Assembly (NCBI RefSeq): GCF_037327425.1
Contig: NZ_CP147846.1
Span: 5,766,001-5,830,000 of the forward strand
Source: Rhodococcus sovatensis
Lineage (GTDB): Bacteria; Actinomycetota; Actinomycetes; Mycobacteriales; Mycobacteriaceae
Length of the DNA stretch: 64,000 nt
Direction: 5' to 3'
Positions 34,641 to 43,562 of this stretch are shown one piece after another (positions within the stretch are counted from its first letter, which is position 1; each line of letters starts with the position of its first letter). Both the position numbers and the translations under genes were made by a program. A model generated the notes under the pieces. It did not search any database, was not told where the DNA came from, and saw only the letters and a list, made by a program, of their open reading frames with translations.

Positions 34641-35269
34641 CAGGCGTCGCGGGCCTCGGCGGCATCGTCGAACTCGGTGCCGCCCTGACCTCGCGCGGAC
34701 TCACCCCGGGAAAAACCGGAAATCTCAGTGTGCGTGGCGAGGGTCTGGTCAGTATCACGCCGACCGGTGCCGTGCTGGGAAGCATGCGCGTGGAGGACAT
34801 CTCCACGGTCACCGCCGATGAGGGCGAACACGTCTCGGGCCGCAGGGCCTCCAAAGAACTCGCCATGCATCAGGCTATGTATCAGGTGCATCAGGACTGC
34901 TTCGCAATCGTTCACGTTCATTCGTTGCATGCTGTTGCAGTGTCCTGCCTTTCGGGGATCGACGACCGGGAGCCACTTCCCCGGATTACTCCCTACTTCG
35001 ATATGAAGGTGCCCACGCTTCGACTCGTCGATTATCACCCACCGGGCTCCGACGATCTTGCCGTCGCCGTGCGCAGGGCCGCACCGGGGTATCGATCGCT
35101 GCTTCTTCGCAACCACGGATCGCTCGTCGCGGCACCGACGCTCGAGGAAGCAGCCGATGCCGCCGAGGAGATCGAGCAAACGGCAGCACTGATGCTGCTG
35201 CTGCACGGCAGGGCAGTGAACAGACTCTCGGCGACCACATCCCCCAATGCAAGTGGAGGAATCCGATGA
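34637..35269 (+). CDS. Class II aldolase/adducin family protein (OtnC-like decarboxylase/aldolase)
   Basis: A 210-residue zinc enzyme starting at a GTG that overlaps the kinase stop (GTGA). The active site has Glu74 (SKEL), His93 and His95 (HVHSLH) and His160 (NHGSL), as in fuculose-phosphate aldolases and 3-oxo-tetronate 4-phosphate decarboxylases. With the adjacent DUF1537 kinase the expected reaction is decarboxylation of a 3-oxo-tetronate phosphate to a triose phosphate, by analogy with OtnC. The next gene starts four bases before its end. Confidence 0.9.
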   Translation: MTGVAGLGGIVELGAALTSRGLTPGKTGNLSVRGEGLVSITPTGAVLGSMRVEDISTVTADEGEHVSGRRASKELAMHQAMYQVHQDCFAIVHVHSLHAVAVSCLSGIDDREPLPRITPYFDMKVPTLRLVDYHPPGSDDLAVAVRRAAPGYRSLLLRNHGSLVAAPTLEEAADAAEEIEQTAALMLLLHGRAVNRLSATTSPNASGGIR

Positions 35270-36309
35270 TCACCACGACCGCTCCTGCTGTCGTTGCCTC
35301 ACCCCGGCCGAGGTATTCGGTACGTCAGCGGAACCCCGTGCTAGCCACCCTGCTCAGGCGCGGAATATACGGTGTCGCAACTCTATTCGTGGTCAGCATT
35401 TTGATCTTTGCGGCGACCAATATTCTCCCCGGTGATGTCGCCGAGGTGGTTCTCGGCCGTGGTGCGACACCCGAAACGGTTGCCGCACTGCAGCAACGAC
35501 TCGGACTCGATCAATCACTGGTGGCGCGGTATCTGGATTGGGTCGGCGGCGTGCTCCGCGGAGACCTCGGCGAGTCCGCAGTCGGTGCCGCGCAGAACGC
35601 ACCCGATGCACGTGTTTCGGCGATGATCGGTGCGCCGTTGGTCAATTCCGCGATCCTAGCCGGTGTGTCGGCATTGCTACTGGTTCCTCTGTCGCTGCTG
35701 CTCGGAGTCTTCGCTGCGGTCCGAGAGGGCAGGCCGGCCGACCAGCTGACGTCCTACGTCACATTGATACTCGGTTGTCTCCCCGAGTTCGTCGTGGGTG
35801 CCATGCTGATTCTTGTCTTTTCGACCAATCTCGGATGGTTTCCACCGGTGGCTCTGATCGCCCCCGGATCGAGCCCGCTGAGCGATCCAGCAACCCTGGT
35901 GCTTCCGGTCGTAACTCTGATCGGTGCCGCACTCGCATTCGCGGCACGCCAGGTTCGGGCGGGCATGGTGACCACCTTGAAGCAGGACTACGTCGTCATT
36001 GCGCGCCTCAACGGCCTTCCGGAATCGAAGGTTTTGCGTCGGTACGCTTTACGAAATGCTGTCGCTACCACTGTGCAGACCTACGCTCAGGCAATTCAGT
36101 ATCTGTTCGCCGGGGTGATAGTGGTCGAGGCCCTGTATGCGTACCCGGGCATCGGCACCCAGTTGGTGCAGGCAGTGACCAGCCGAGATACCACGGCGGT
36201 AGCGGGGATTGCCGTCGTACTGGCTGCCGGCTACATCGTCGTCAATATCGTCGCCGACGTTCTGGTGACGCTTCTCGTTCCGAAACTGCGGACTGGACTT
36301 GCACAATGA
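35266..36309 (+). CDS. ABC importer permease, DppB type
   Basis: A 347-residue inner-membrane permease with about six hydrophobic helices, the N-terminal one near GVATLFVVSILIFAATNILPG. The DppB-family loop reads RLGLDQSLVARYLDWVGGVL and the EAA-type coupling region is AARQVRAGMVTTLKQDYVVI followed by ARLNGLPESKVLRRYALRNA. It overlaps genes on both sides by four bases (ATGA). It partners the permease at 36306-37193, the fused ATPase and the lipoprotein at 31684. Confidence 0.93.
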   Translation: MITTTAPAVVASPRPRYSVRQRNPVLATLLRRGIYGVATLFVVSILIFAATNILPGDVAEVVLGRGATPETVAALQQRLGLDQSLVARYLDWVGGVLRGDLGESAVGAAQNAPDARVSAMIGAPLVNSAILAGVSALLLVPLSLLLGVFAAVREGRPADQLTSYVTLILGCLPEFVVGAMLILVFSTNLGWFPPVALIAPGSSPLSDPATLVLPVVTLIGAALAFAARQVRAGMVTTLKQDYVVIARLNGLPESKVLRRYALRNAVATTVQTYAQAIQYLFAGVIVVEALYAYPGIGTQLVQAVTSRDTTAVAGIAVVLAAGYIVVNIVADVLVTLLVPKLRTGLAQ

Positions 36310-37193
36310 CCACACCGGCACCGATACCCGGCGGCACCGCGCCGATCGCACCGCGCCATCGACCACAACTACCCTCCTTCGTCACAACCCGGCAGGGCGC
36401 AACCGGCTTGCTGCTGTTCATCGCAGTTCTGGCCACTGCTGCGTTCGGTCCGCTATTCGCGCCGTACGACATCGCCGAGCCGATCGGGGTGCCAGGGAAC
36501 CCGCCAGTGCCGGGGGCACCTCTGGGACTCGACCAACTCGGGCGAGACGTGCTGAGCCGCTTTCTCAACGGTGGTGCGCCCGTCATCCTTCTCGCGGCGG
36601 TGAGCGTCATCGTCGCCTATGCCGTGGGGGTGCAGTTGGGGATGATCGCAGGCTTGAATCATGGACGGTTCGTCGATTCCATGATCATGCGAGTCGTCGA
36701 TGTCTTCATCGCGTTCCCTCCACTGCTCCTGCTTCTGGTGCTGATCTCAGGCAGCGGTTCTTCGCCGATCGTAGTCGCGGGTGGGATTGCCCTCGTTCTC
36801 TTTCCCGGTGTGACTCGCATCGTCAGATCGGCGACACAGGAGGTCTCCACATCCGGCTTCATCGACGCTGCGGTCGTCCGAGGAGAGAGTCCGACGGCGA
36901 TCATGTATCGCGAGATATTCCCGAATATCGTGCAGACGGTTCTGGCCGACGTCGGCATCAGGTTCTCGACCGCGATCGTGCTGGCCGCCAGCCTGAACTT
37001 CCTCGGTCTCGGTTCTCGACCTCCGGCCGCGAACTGGGGTCTGATGGTGGCCGAGAACAGATTGATCATGGGGTCCAACATCTGGGCCACTGTTGCACCG
37101 GCCCTCATGTTGGGTGTTCTCGTCATCTCGGTCAACCTGATCGCAGATGCTCACGTCAAATCACTCGGCCGATCGAAAGGTGGAGCAGCTTGA
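36306..37193 (+). CDS. ABC importer permease, DppC type
   Basis: A 295-residue second permease. An N-terminal cytoplasmic stretch is followed by a first helix (GLLLFIAVLATAAFGPLFAP), the family motif LGLDQLGRDVLSRFLNGG and the coupling region GFIDAAVVRGESPTAIMYRE with HxFPNI-like EIFPNIV. The late ASLNFLGLGSRPPAANWG block is typical of DppC. It overlaps DppB by ATGA and the ATPase gene by one base. Confidence 0.93.
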   Translation: MTTPAPIPGGTAPIAPRHRPQLPSFVTTRQGATGLLLFIAVLATAAFGPLFAPYDIAEPIGVPGNPPVPGAPLGLDQLGRDVLSRFLNGGAPVILLAAVSVIVAYAVGVQLGMIAGLNHGRFVDSMIMRVVDVFIAFPPLLLLLVLISGSGSSPIVVAGGIALVLFPGVTRIVRSATQEVSTSGFIDAAVVRGESPTAIMYREIFPNIVQTVLADVGIRFSTAIVLAASLNFLGLGSRPPAANWGLMVAENRLIMGSNIWATVAPALMLGVLVISVNLIADAHVKSLGRSKGGAA

Positions 37194-39022
37194 TGTCGAC
37201 CATGACCGAAGGAAGCACGGCGCCACTCCTGCGAGCCGAGAACGTCACGGTTCGACTGCGCGGTGGTCCGCCGATAGTCAAGGGGGTCGATCTGGAGCTT
37301 GCACGCGGCGAAATCCTCGGAATTGTCGGCGAATCCGGCTCGGGGAAGACCACATTGGCCCGATCGCTGCTCGGACACTGCGCAACAGGTCTTGACATCA
37401 GTGACGGCTCGTTGCTGATCGACGGTACGGCCCGTCCCATGGATGAGTCACTCCGATTCCTGCGAGGACGCACCATCTCGTATGTGCCTCAGGATCCGGG
37501 TCGAGCACTCAATCCTGCTCTGACGATTCAAGAGTCGATCCAGGACGTGATCAAGGCGCATACGGGTGCTGCTGCCTCCGATGGCGACATGGCCGAGCAC
37601 TTCGACCGGGTCGGTCTACCCTCGACCGAACAGTTCCGCCGGCGGCTCCCGCATCAGCTGTCCGGCGGGCAACAGCAACGGGTGTGCATTGCCATCGCGT
37701 TGGCCTGTAAACCTCCGGTCGTAGTTCTCGACGAACCGACGACCGGTCTCGATGTGGTCACTCAGGCCAGGATCCTCGCTGAACTCGGTCGACTCCGAAT
37801 GGAACTCGGCGTGTCCATGATCTACGTGACGCACGATTTGGCTGTGGTCGCGCAGATTGCCGATCGAGTAGCGGTGATGTACGACGGTCGTGTCGTCGAA
37901 CAGGGACCCGTTCACGAGGTTCTGACCCGGCCCCGACACCCCTACACTCTGGGCCTGCTTGCATCGACGCCCGACCATTTGCTGCCCAGGACCCTGCAGT
38001 CCATGCCCGGTATTGCGCCCGGTGTCGAAGCGGATTCCGACGGGTGTTCGTTCGTATCACGGTGCCCGGTCTCGACGGGCGAGTGCAGCGAGCATCGGCC
38101 CCCGATGGTCGAGACCGGAAGTGCGCATTCGACGAGATGTTTCGAGTGGAAGAGGACCGACACAGCGGAATTCGTTCCGTTCGTACCGCCACCTGCGCGG
38201 GCCGCAACGGTGCCGGTACTGACAGTGTCCGATCTGTCGATCACCTACGGAAGTGGCGCGCGCGCGGTGACTGTCGCCACGAATATCGAGTTCACTCTGA
38301 ACCACGGTTCATGCGTTGCGTTGGTGGGTGAGTCCGGGAGCGGCAAGACCTCGATTGCGCGGGCAGTATCCGGTTTGATTGCACCGACATCGGGTTCCGT
38401 TTCACTGGGCGAGGAGACTTTGCCACCGTTGGCCCGCGCGCGAACGACGGAGCAGCGTCGCAAGGTGCAGCTCGTGTTCCAGAATCCAGCTGATGCACTC
38501 AACCCACGCCGAACCGTCTTCGACCAGATCGGGCGACCAGCAAGGCTGCTGCGGCGCGTCTCTCGGTCCGGCATCGACAACGAAGTGGAGCGACTTCTCG
38601 ATTCGGTCAGACTGCCGCGGCGGGTGAAGAACCGCTATCCGGCTGAACTGTCGGGCGGGGAACGGCAGCGTGTTGCAATCGCGCGCGCCCTGGCAGCAGG
38701 ACCGGAAGTGCTGGTCTGTGACGAGATCACATCCGCGCTTGATGTGTCCGTGCAGGCGGCGGTCCTTGACCTCATGTCCGAATTGCGTTCCACTGGGACG
38801 AGTCTTCTCTTCATCACACATGATCTCGGGGTCGTGTCCACGATCGCCGATCAGGTACTCGTGCTGGACAAGGGAATCGTGTGCGAACATGGACCCGTAT
38901 CTACCGTTCTGTCGAACCCGCAGTCTCCCTACACCAAGACACTGCTTGGGTCCGCGCCCAGTGTCTCCCAACAACTTCCCACGGGTTCGGGAGCCTTCAA
39001 GTCGGCTCCGTTGGCACTCTGA
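37193..39022 (+). CDS. ABC importer ATPase, fused DppD-DppF type
   Basis: A 609-residue protein with two nucleotide-binding domains in one chain. Domain 1 has Walker A GESGSGKTT, signature LSGGQQQR and Walker B VVVLDEPTT. The oligopeptide-transporter C-terminal block with cysteines (CSFVSRCPVSTGECS) follows. Domain 2 has GESGSGKTS, LSGGERQR and VLVCDEITS. The domain-2 signature is intact, so both sites should hydrolyse ATP. It powers uptake by the two permeases encoded just upstream. Fused DppDF proteins are common in actinomycetes and proteobacteria. Confidence 0.94.
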   Translation: MSTMTEGSTAPLLRAENVTVRLRGGPPIVKGVDLELARGEILGIVGESGSGKTTLARSLLGHCATGLDISDGSLLIDGTARPMDESLRFLRGRTISYVPQDPGRALNPALTIQESIQDVIKAHTGAAASDGDMAEHFDRVGLPSTEQFRRRLPHQLSGGQQQRVCIAIALACKPPVVVLDEPTTGLDVVTQARILAELGRLRMELGVSMIYVTHDLAVVAQIADRVAVMYDGRVVEQGPVHEVLTRPRHPYTLGLLASTPDHLLPRTLQSMPGIAPGVEADSDGCSFVSRCPVSTGECSEHRPPMVETGSAHSTRCFEWKRTDTAEFVPFVPPPARAATVPVLTVSDLSITYGSGARAVTVATNIEFTLNHGSCVALVGESGSGKTSIARAVSGLIAPTSGSVSLGEETLPPLARARTTEQRRKVQLVFQNPADALNPRRTVFDQIGRPARLLRRVSRSGIDNEVERLLDSVRLPRRVKNRYPAELSGGERQRVAIARALAAGPEVLVCDEITSALDVSVQAAVLDLMSELRSTGTSLLFITHDLGVVSTIADQVLVLDKGIVCEHGPVSTVLSNPQSPYTKTLLGSAPSVSQQLPTGSGAFKSAPLAL

Positions 39023-39081
39023 ATCGCTTCGGCATTCATCCGCAGACAATCGTCGTTCGACGACATCGAAAGAGAGTTCAC

Positions 39082-40149
39082 ATGAAATTCGGCATTTTCA
39101 GTCCGCCCTATGCGGATCCGACGTCTCCCCTCCGGGACGTGATGGAGTGGAGTCTGCAAGTTGCCCGCTGGGGTGATGAACTGGGCTTTTCCGAAATTTG
39201 GTTCGCCGAGCATTACACGACGGGCTGGCAGAACTCGCCCGCACCCGAGCTCATGATCGCCGCAGCAGCACGGGAAACCGAGAACATCACTCTCGCCGCA
39301 GGCGCGCACCTCGTTCCCTACACGAACCCGGCTGCCCTGGCGTATCGAATCATGGCACTCGACCACCTGACCGGAGGCCGCTACATCGCAGGCGTCGGTG
39401 CCGGGGCGTATCCGATGGACCAGCAATTGTTCAACACGGGCGGACGGAATGCAGAAATGCTCGTCGAAGGCCTCGACATCATGACCAAGGTGTGGCGTGG
39501 TGAACCGTTCCGCCACGAAGGTGAGTTCTGGACGGTAGATCTTCCCGCGTACAACGAGGCTCAAGCCGGACCTGTACTGCGGCCATACCGAAGCCCCCAT
39601 CCTCCGATTGCCATTGCCGGAAGCAGCGCGAAGTCGGCCAGCTTTGCGCTCGCAGGAAAGAACGGCTACATACCGCTCAGCTTCGCCAAGAGTGCACGTC
39701 ATCTCAATGGGCAGTGGACCGGATACTCGGAGGCGTCCGTGGCCGGGGGACACCGGCCGGATCGAGCGAATTGGCGTGTGTGCCGTGAGGTATTCGTCGC
39801 CGACACCGACGAGGAAGCACGCCGCTTGGTCACCGAAGGCTTCATGGGGCACTTCTACGACAAGGTGATGATCGACGTCTATCAGCGCGGCGGCGAATCG
39901 TTGGCCCCTGGAGTGGCACCCGGAGACGTGACGGCCGAACTCCTCGCCCGTGACGTATGGCTCGTCGGATCTCCTGAAACCGTTGCCGAACGGATCATCG
40001 GCGAGTTCGAGCAGTCCGGCGGCTTCGGCACCCTGGTCGCGTTCGACTTCGACTACCGGTCCAATCCCGACGCCTACCGCCATTCTCTCGACCTGTTGAT
40101 CAATGAGGTCGGACCCCGAGTTGCCCATCTTTCGTTGGAGGACAAATGA
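39082..40149 (+). CDS. Luciferase-like flavin-dependent monooxygenase
   Basis: A 355-residue LLM-class TIM-barrel enzyme using reduced flavin and O2. Key features are MKFGIFSPPY, then FSEIWFAEHYTT with the flavin-proximal histidine, LAAGAHLVPYTNPAALA and GRYIAGVGAGAYPMD. ESLAPG and LVGSPETVAERI are present in the C-terminal part. GAGAG precedes the ATG. It begins 59 bases after the importer ATPase and overlaps the next dehydrogenase by ATGA. The flavin reductase at 41211-41723 is the probable FMNH2 supplier. It could perform C-C, C-N or C-S bond oxygenation on the imported substrate. Confidence 0.9.
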   Translation: MKFGIFSPPYADPTSPLRDVMEWSLQVARWGDELGFSEIWFAEHYTTGWQNSPAPELMIAAAARETENITLAAGAHLVPYTNPAALAYRIMALDHLTGGRYIAGVGAGAYPMDQQLFNTGGRNAEMLVEGLDIMTKVWRGEPFRHEGEFWTVDLPAYNEAQAGPVLRPYRSPHPPIAIAGSSAKSASFALAGKNGYIPLSFAKSARHLNGQWTGYSEASVAGGHRPDRANWRVCREVFVADTDEEARRLVTEGFMGHFYDKVMIDVYQRGGESLAPGVAPGDVTAELLARDVWLVGSPETVAERIIGEFEQSGGFGTLVAFDFDYRSNPDAYRHSLDLLINEVGPRVAHLSLEDK

Positions 40150-41198
40150 TTTCGCTTCAGTTGCACGGTGAACAGGATTTGCGACTCGAGGATGTGCAGG
40201 TTGCAGAGGTCGGCAAGGGGGATGTGAAGATCAAGGTGGCGTACAACGGAATCTGTGGCAGTGACCTGCACTTCTACTACGCAGCCTCGCGGAGTGGATG
40301 GTCTCGTCCTCGCAATATCGGGCACGAGATCTCCGGCGTCGTGGCCGAGGTGGGCTCTGACGTCAGTGATGTGTCGGTCGGAGATCGTGTGTCCGTCTAT
40401 CCGATCGACAGCTGCGGTTCTTGCGTCCAGTGTGTCGATGGCCACCCGGTTCTGTGCGAGGTGCTGGACCGATCGGTCTCCACTGTCGGCTGTGGGTCTC
40501 CGATCGGTGGAATGGGCGAATACTGCGTCGTGCCGAATCATTTGATCATTCCACTGCCGGATGGGCTGTCGCTGGCCCAAGGTGCATTGGTCGAGCCGAT
40601 TGCAGTCGCGGCAACGGCAGTCGAACGTGCCCAGCTCAAAGCGGACAGCGTCGTCGTGGTGTCCGGAGGCGGCCCGATCGGTATCGGTGCCGTCCTGTCG
40701 CTCGAGGCCATGGGAATCACCAACTTCGTCGTATCCGAACCCTCCGAAGCGCGCCGGGCAGCGCTGACGAACTTGACGTCCGCCCGTGTCATCGATCCGA
40801 CGTCCGAGGATCTTCCGGCCATCGTCCGGGAGCTCAGTGGAGGTCGAGGAGCCGACGTCGTGCTCGAATGTGCAGGCGCTGGAGCTGCGTTCGATGCTGC
40901 CCTTGCGATCGTGCGCAAGCGCGGAAAGATCGTGATGATCGGCCTGTTCGAGAAGCCGTACCAGTTGCTCCCCAATGGTATTGCCCTCAATGAGATTTCG
41001 ATCGTCGGGCACAACGGATCTACCCAGGATGTGTTTCGGACGGTCATGCGGTGGATGGAGGAAGGAAAGATCCCGACCGATTCATGGGTGACCTACGTGC
41101 CGCTCGCCGAGTCGGTCGAAGGTGGATTCGAGCCGCTTCGACGAGGAGAAGAGATCAAGGTTCTCGTCGACATAGCCGGTTCGTCGAGCGAAGAGTAG
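40146..41198 (+). CDS. Zinc-dependent dehydrogenase (butanediol/threonine/polyol dehydrogenase-like)
   Basis: A 350-residue MDR dehydrogenase. Catalytic zinc residues are in GICGSDLHF and NIGHEISG with EP in LVEPIAVA. The structural lobe keeps only part of the usual cysteine set (CGSCVQCVDGHPVLC, four cysteines). The nucleotide motif is VVSGGGPIGIGA. It oxidises a secondary alcohol and is placed directly after the monooxygenase with ATGA overlap. It might provide the 3-oxo acid used by the OtnK/OtnC pair, an inference from pathway logic only. Confidence 0.9.
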   Translation: MISLQLHGEQDLRLEDVQVAEVGKGDVKIKVAYNGICGSDLHFYYAASRSGWSRPRNIGHEISGVVAEVGSDVSDVSVGDRVSVYPIDSCGSCVQCVDGHPVLCEVLDRSVSTVGCGSPIGGMGEYCVVPNHLIIPLPDGLSLAQGALVEPIAVAATAVERAQLKADSVVVVSGGGPIGIGAVLSLEAMGITNFVVSEPSEARRAALTNLTSARVIDPTSEDLPAIVRELSGGRGADVVLECAGAGAAFDAALAIVRKRGKIVMIGLFEKPYQLLPNGIALNEISIVGHNGSTQDVFRTVMRWMEEGKIPTDSWVTYVPLAESVEGGFEPLRRGEEIKVLVDIAGSSSEE

Positions 41199-41210
41199 GG
41201 CGGAGCCGTC

Positions 41211-41723
41211 ATGCCGCTTCCCGAATCACTGGACGCGATCACCGGGGACACCGACTCGCGCGCCCTGAGGGGCACCTATGGGTGCTTCCCTTCCGGCGTC
41301 ATCGCTCTCGCGTCGATGAGGGGAGGTGCTCCGGTGGGTCTGGCGGCCAGTTCCTTCACTTCGATCTCGGTGTCGCCGCCGATCGTCATGGTATCCGTGC
41401 AGTCCACGTCGACCACGTGGCCGTTGTTGGCCGATCGACCGGCGCTGGGATTGTCGGTGCTGAGTTCGCACCAGGGAGCACAATGCCGCCAGCTGGCCGG
41501 CCCGAGTGCCGACAGATTCTCCGGCGTGGCCTGGACGAGCACGGAAGCAGGAGCCGTACTGCTCGACGATGCGCTGGCGTGGTTGGTGTGCTCGATCGAT
41601 CGGGTCATCCGTGCCGGCGACCACGAGATCGTGCTGCTTCGCGTGCACCAGCATGCGGCCGAGTCGGGTGCACCACTAGTGTTCCACGGGAGCATTTTTC
41701 GCAGTCTGACGGCGATCTCGTGA
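41211..41723 (+). CDS. Flavin reductase-like domain protein
   Basis: A 170-residue FMN-binding split-barrel protein. It shows the flavin-reductase pattern FPSGVIALAS, then LAASSFTSISVSPPIVMVSV, followed by FSGVAWT and HEIVLLRVHQH. It is expected to reduce FMN or FAD with NAD(P)H and pass it to the luciferase-like monooxygenase encoded upstream. Its stop overlaps a GTG start of the RibBA-like gene. Confidence 0.9.
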   Translation: MPLPESLDAITGDTDSRALRGTYGCFPSGVIALASMRGGAPVGLAASSFTSISVSPPIVMVSVQSTSTTWPLLADRPALGLSVLSSHQGAQCRQLAGPSADRFSGVAWTSTEAGAVLLDDALAWLVCSIDRVIRAGDHEIVLLRVHQHAAESGAPLVFHGSIFRSLTAIS

Positions 41724-42769
41724 TAGCCGACTTCAGGCCCGCTTCCGCGGGACTCGGGCTGGTCGCCCGCGCAACTGCGGAGCTCGGCGAAGGGCGTCCG
41801 GTCGTCGTTGTCGACCGGAGCCTGCACGCCGGGCTCGGAGCTGCAGTTGTGCTGCTCGCAGCTGAACTCGCGACGCCGCATTGGACGTCCTGGATCATCG
41901 GTCACACCTCGGGCCTGCTGTTTGCGCCGCTGGCGTCCTCGCGGGCCGATGAATTGGGCCTTCCGCCGATGGTCGAGACGCATATTTGGCAGACCCTGGG
42001 CTCGACCGTAGCTGTGGACGCCGCCTCCGGAATCGGTACCGGAATCAGCGCAGTCGATCGAAGCCGTACGGCGAGGGTCCTTGCCGATCCCTCGTCCACA
42101 GCGCAGAGCCTCATTAGGCCCGGCCACGTCATTCCGGTTCGCGCGGATCCTCGCGGCGTTCTCGGTCGCACAGGCTTCGCCGAGGCCGGGGTCGACCTGT
42201 GCACATCGGCCGGCCTTCAGCCTGTCGCCCTATTGTCCGACCTCGTCAACGACGACGGTTCGCTCTGTACCCCGGCCGAAGCTTGCGAGTTCGCCAGCCG
42301 GATGGCAGTTGCCCTGGTCGAAGTCGACGACGTGTTCCTTCATCAGCTTTACAGAGGCAGTGCCCAACCGAACCGACTGTCGGCCAGTGCATCCGGCAAG
42401 CGTTGTATCGCCGGAACCAAGTACGCCGAGCGGACCTATAGTGACGCAGTCATCGGCAGTGAGCACACTGCCTTGACTATCGACGACGGCTCGCGCTCGG
42501 CCTACTTTGTCCACGTGGAATGCGAACACGTGGATGTATTCGACCGCATCGCCTGCGGCTGTGAGGCGAGTCTGTCTCAGTCTCTGGCGTCTGTTGCCTG
42601 CGACGGGGGAGCGCTCGTGTACCTGCGCCGAGGTATTAACGGGAAACGTATCGACACGCGGTTCTACACGACTGCGTTCGACGCCATTCGAGTTGACCTG
42701 CAAGAACATTCCTTGACTTCCAGTCCGGCAACGACCTCGTGGGTATGGTCGGAAAAATCGAACAATTGA
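41720..42769 (+). CDS. RibBA-like protein with degenerate active sites
   Basis: A 349-residue protein starting at GTG 41720 (GTGA overlap). The first 210 residues align with 3,4-dihydroxy-2-butanone-4-phosphate synthase: GRPVVVVD, LPPMVE, GTGISAVDR, RPGHVIPVRA with His136, and LVNDDG. The invariant acidic EDRENEGD loop is replaced by RSLHAGLGAA, and the usual catalytic Glu before LTNDDG is Asp. Residues 240-349 resemble GTP cyclohydrolase II and keep zinc cysteines 268, 279 and 281 (VECEHVDVF, ACGC). This part is shortened, and the RGHEGRGIG loop becomes RRGINGKRID. Classic riboflavin synthesis is therefore unlikely. A flavin-related or wholly new role next to the flavin reductase is inferred. 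Confidence 0.8.
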   Translation: MIADFRPASAGLGLVARATAELGEGRPVVVVDRSLHAGLGAAVVLLAAELATPHWTSWIIGHTSGLLFAPLASSRADELGLPPMVETHIWQTLGSTVAVDAASGIGTGISAVDRSRTARVLADPSSTAQSLIRPGHVIPVRADPRGVLGRTGFAEAGVDLCTSAGLQPVALLSDLVNDDGSLCTPAEACEFASRMAVALVEVDDVFLHQLYRGSAQPNRLSASASGKRCIAGTKYAERTYSDAVIGSEHTALTIDDGSRSAYFVHVECEHVDVFDRIACGCEASLSQSLASVACDGGALVYLRRGINGKRIDTRFYTTAFDAIRVDLQEHSLTSSPATTSWVWSEKSNN

Positions 42770-42779
42770 TGAGGATCTC

Positions 42780-43124
42780 TTGAACACAACACATCCCGTG
42801 CGTTCGATCCGGCTCGACTCGGAGTCCACGTGGATCCCGCGAACGATCAACGGAAAGCATCTGGGCGACAACGTCTTTTTGACGACGGTAGCCGAGGATG
42901 GCGTCAAATCGACGGCATGGAGACACGAACCGGACGCGCCGCTCCCGTACGAGCTACCCAACGCAGGCGAGCATTTCTACATCCTCGACGGCGAAGCGGT
43001 GATCACACCGGCGGACGGTGACGCGATCACGGTGTCAGCTGGTGACATGGTATTCGTGCCCAAGGGCTTCATCGGAGTCTGGGAAACCACCCGCGCACTG
43101 ACCAAGTTCTCGGTGACCGTCTGA
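42780..43124 (+). CDS. Small cupin-domain protein (DUF861-like)
   Basis: A 114-residue single cupin from a TTG start with GAGGA upstream. Motif 1 is degenerate (NAGEHFYILDGEAVITP) and motif 2 reads SAGDMVFVPKGFIGVWETT. These are typical of DUF861 or ethanolamine-utilisation EutQ-like cupins. A broken relative lies at 24939-25124 in the opposite arm of the divergent region. It may bind a pathway intermediate or act as an isomerase or dehydratase. Confidence 0.82.
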   Translation: MNTTHPVRSIRLDSESTWIPRTINGKHLGDNVFLTTVAEDGVKSTAWRHEPDAPLPYELPNAGEHFYILDGEAVITPADGDAITVSAGDMVFVPKGFIGVWETTRALTKFSVTV

Positions 43125-43562
43125 TCCCCACCACCACGATATCGGAAAGCGATCGAAACGCATATCTCGAAATACCCCGACTGGGTGTTCTCAGTATCAA
43201 CAGGACAACGAAAGGTCCGGTGACGGTACCGACGTGGTTCGAGCACATCGACGGGGCGCTTCGATTCACTTTGGGCGGGAGTAGCTATCGCGCCACAGTC
43301 CTCCGTGCGGCCACTTGCGCCACGTTGCTCGTGCACAACATGCTCACCCGTATTCGTATCTGATGTCCGAAGGCCGGTCGAAATCCGCAATCGGTCGATC
43401 GATGATGCGCACCGAATGGCCGCGAGATACATCGGAACCGAAGCGGCAGACCACTATGTGCTCGGAATCAAGAAGGACGGGCTCATCGCAACCCTGACGC
43501 CCGAGCAGTGGTTCTCGGTACCGCGAACTGGTGCTGCGAACTCCGAGCCGATCCTGCGATGA
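43121..43562 (+). pseudogene. Frameshifted pyridoxamine-phosphate-oxidase-like (PPOX) family gene
   Basis: One frame, immediately after the cupin, reads TISESDRNAYLEIPRLGVLS and VPTWFEHIDGALRFTLGGSS, and stops at 43361. A second reads AQHAHPYSYLMSEG and a third reads PVEIRNRSIDDAHRMAARYI followed by HYVLGIKKDG. Together these are a colinear split-barrel PPOX/F420-type flavoprotein. At least two indels interrupt it, so it is inactive unless sequencing errors are involved. It closes the rightward operon. Confidence 0.75.

Noticed and set aside
38929..40128. A 399-codon open frame on the minus strand
   Set aside because: It lies opposite the luciferase-like monooxygenase gene, has no domain features, and reflects high-GC codon bias on the complementary strand.
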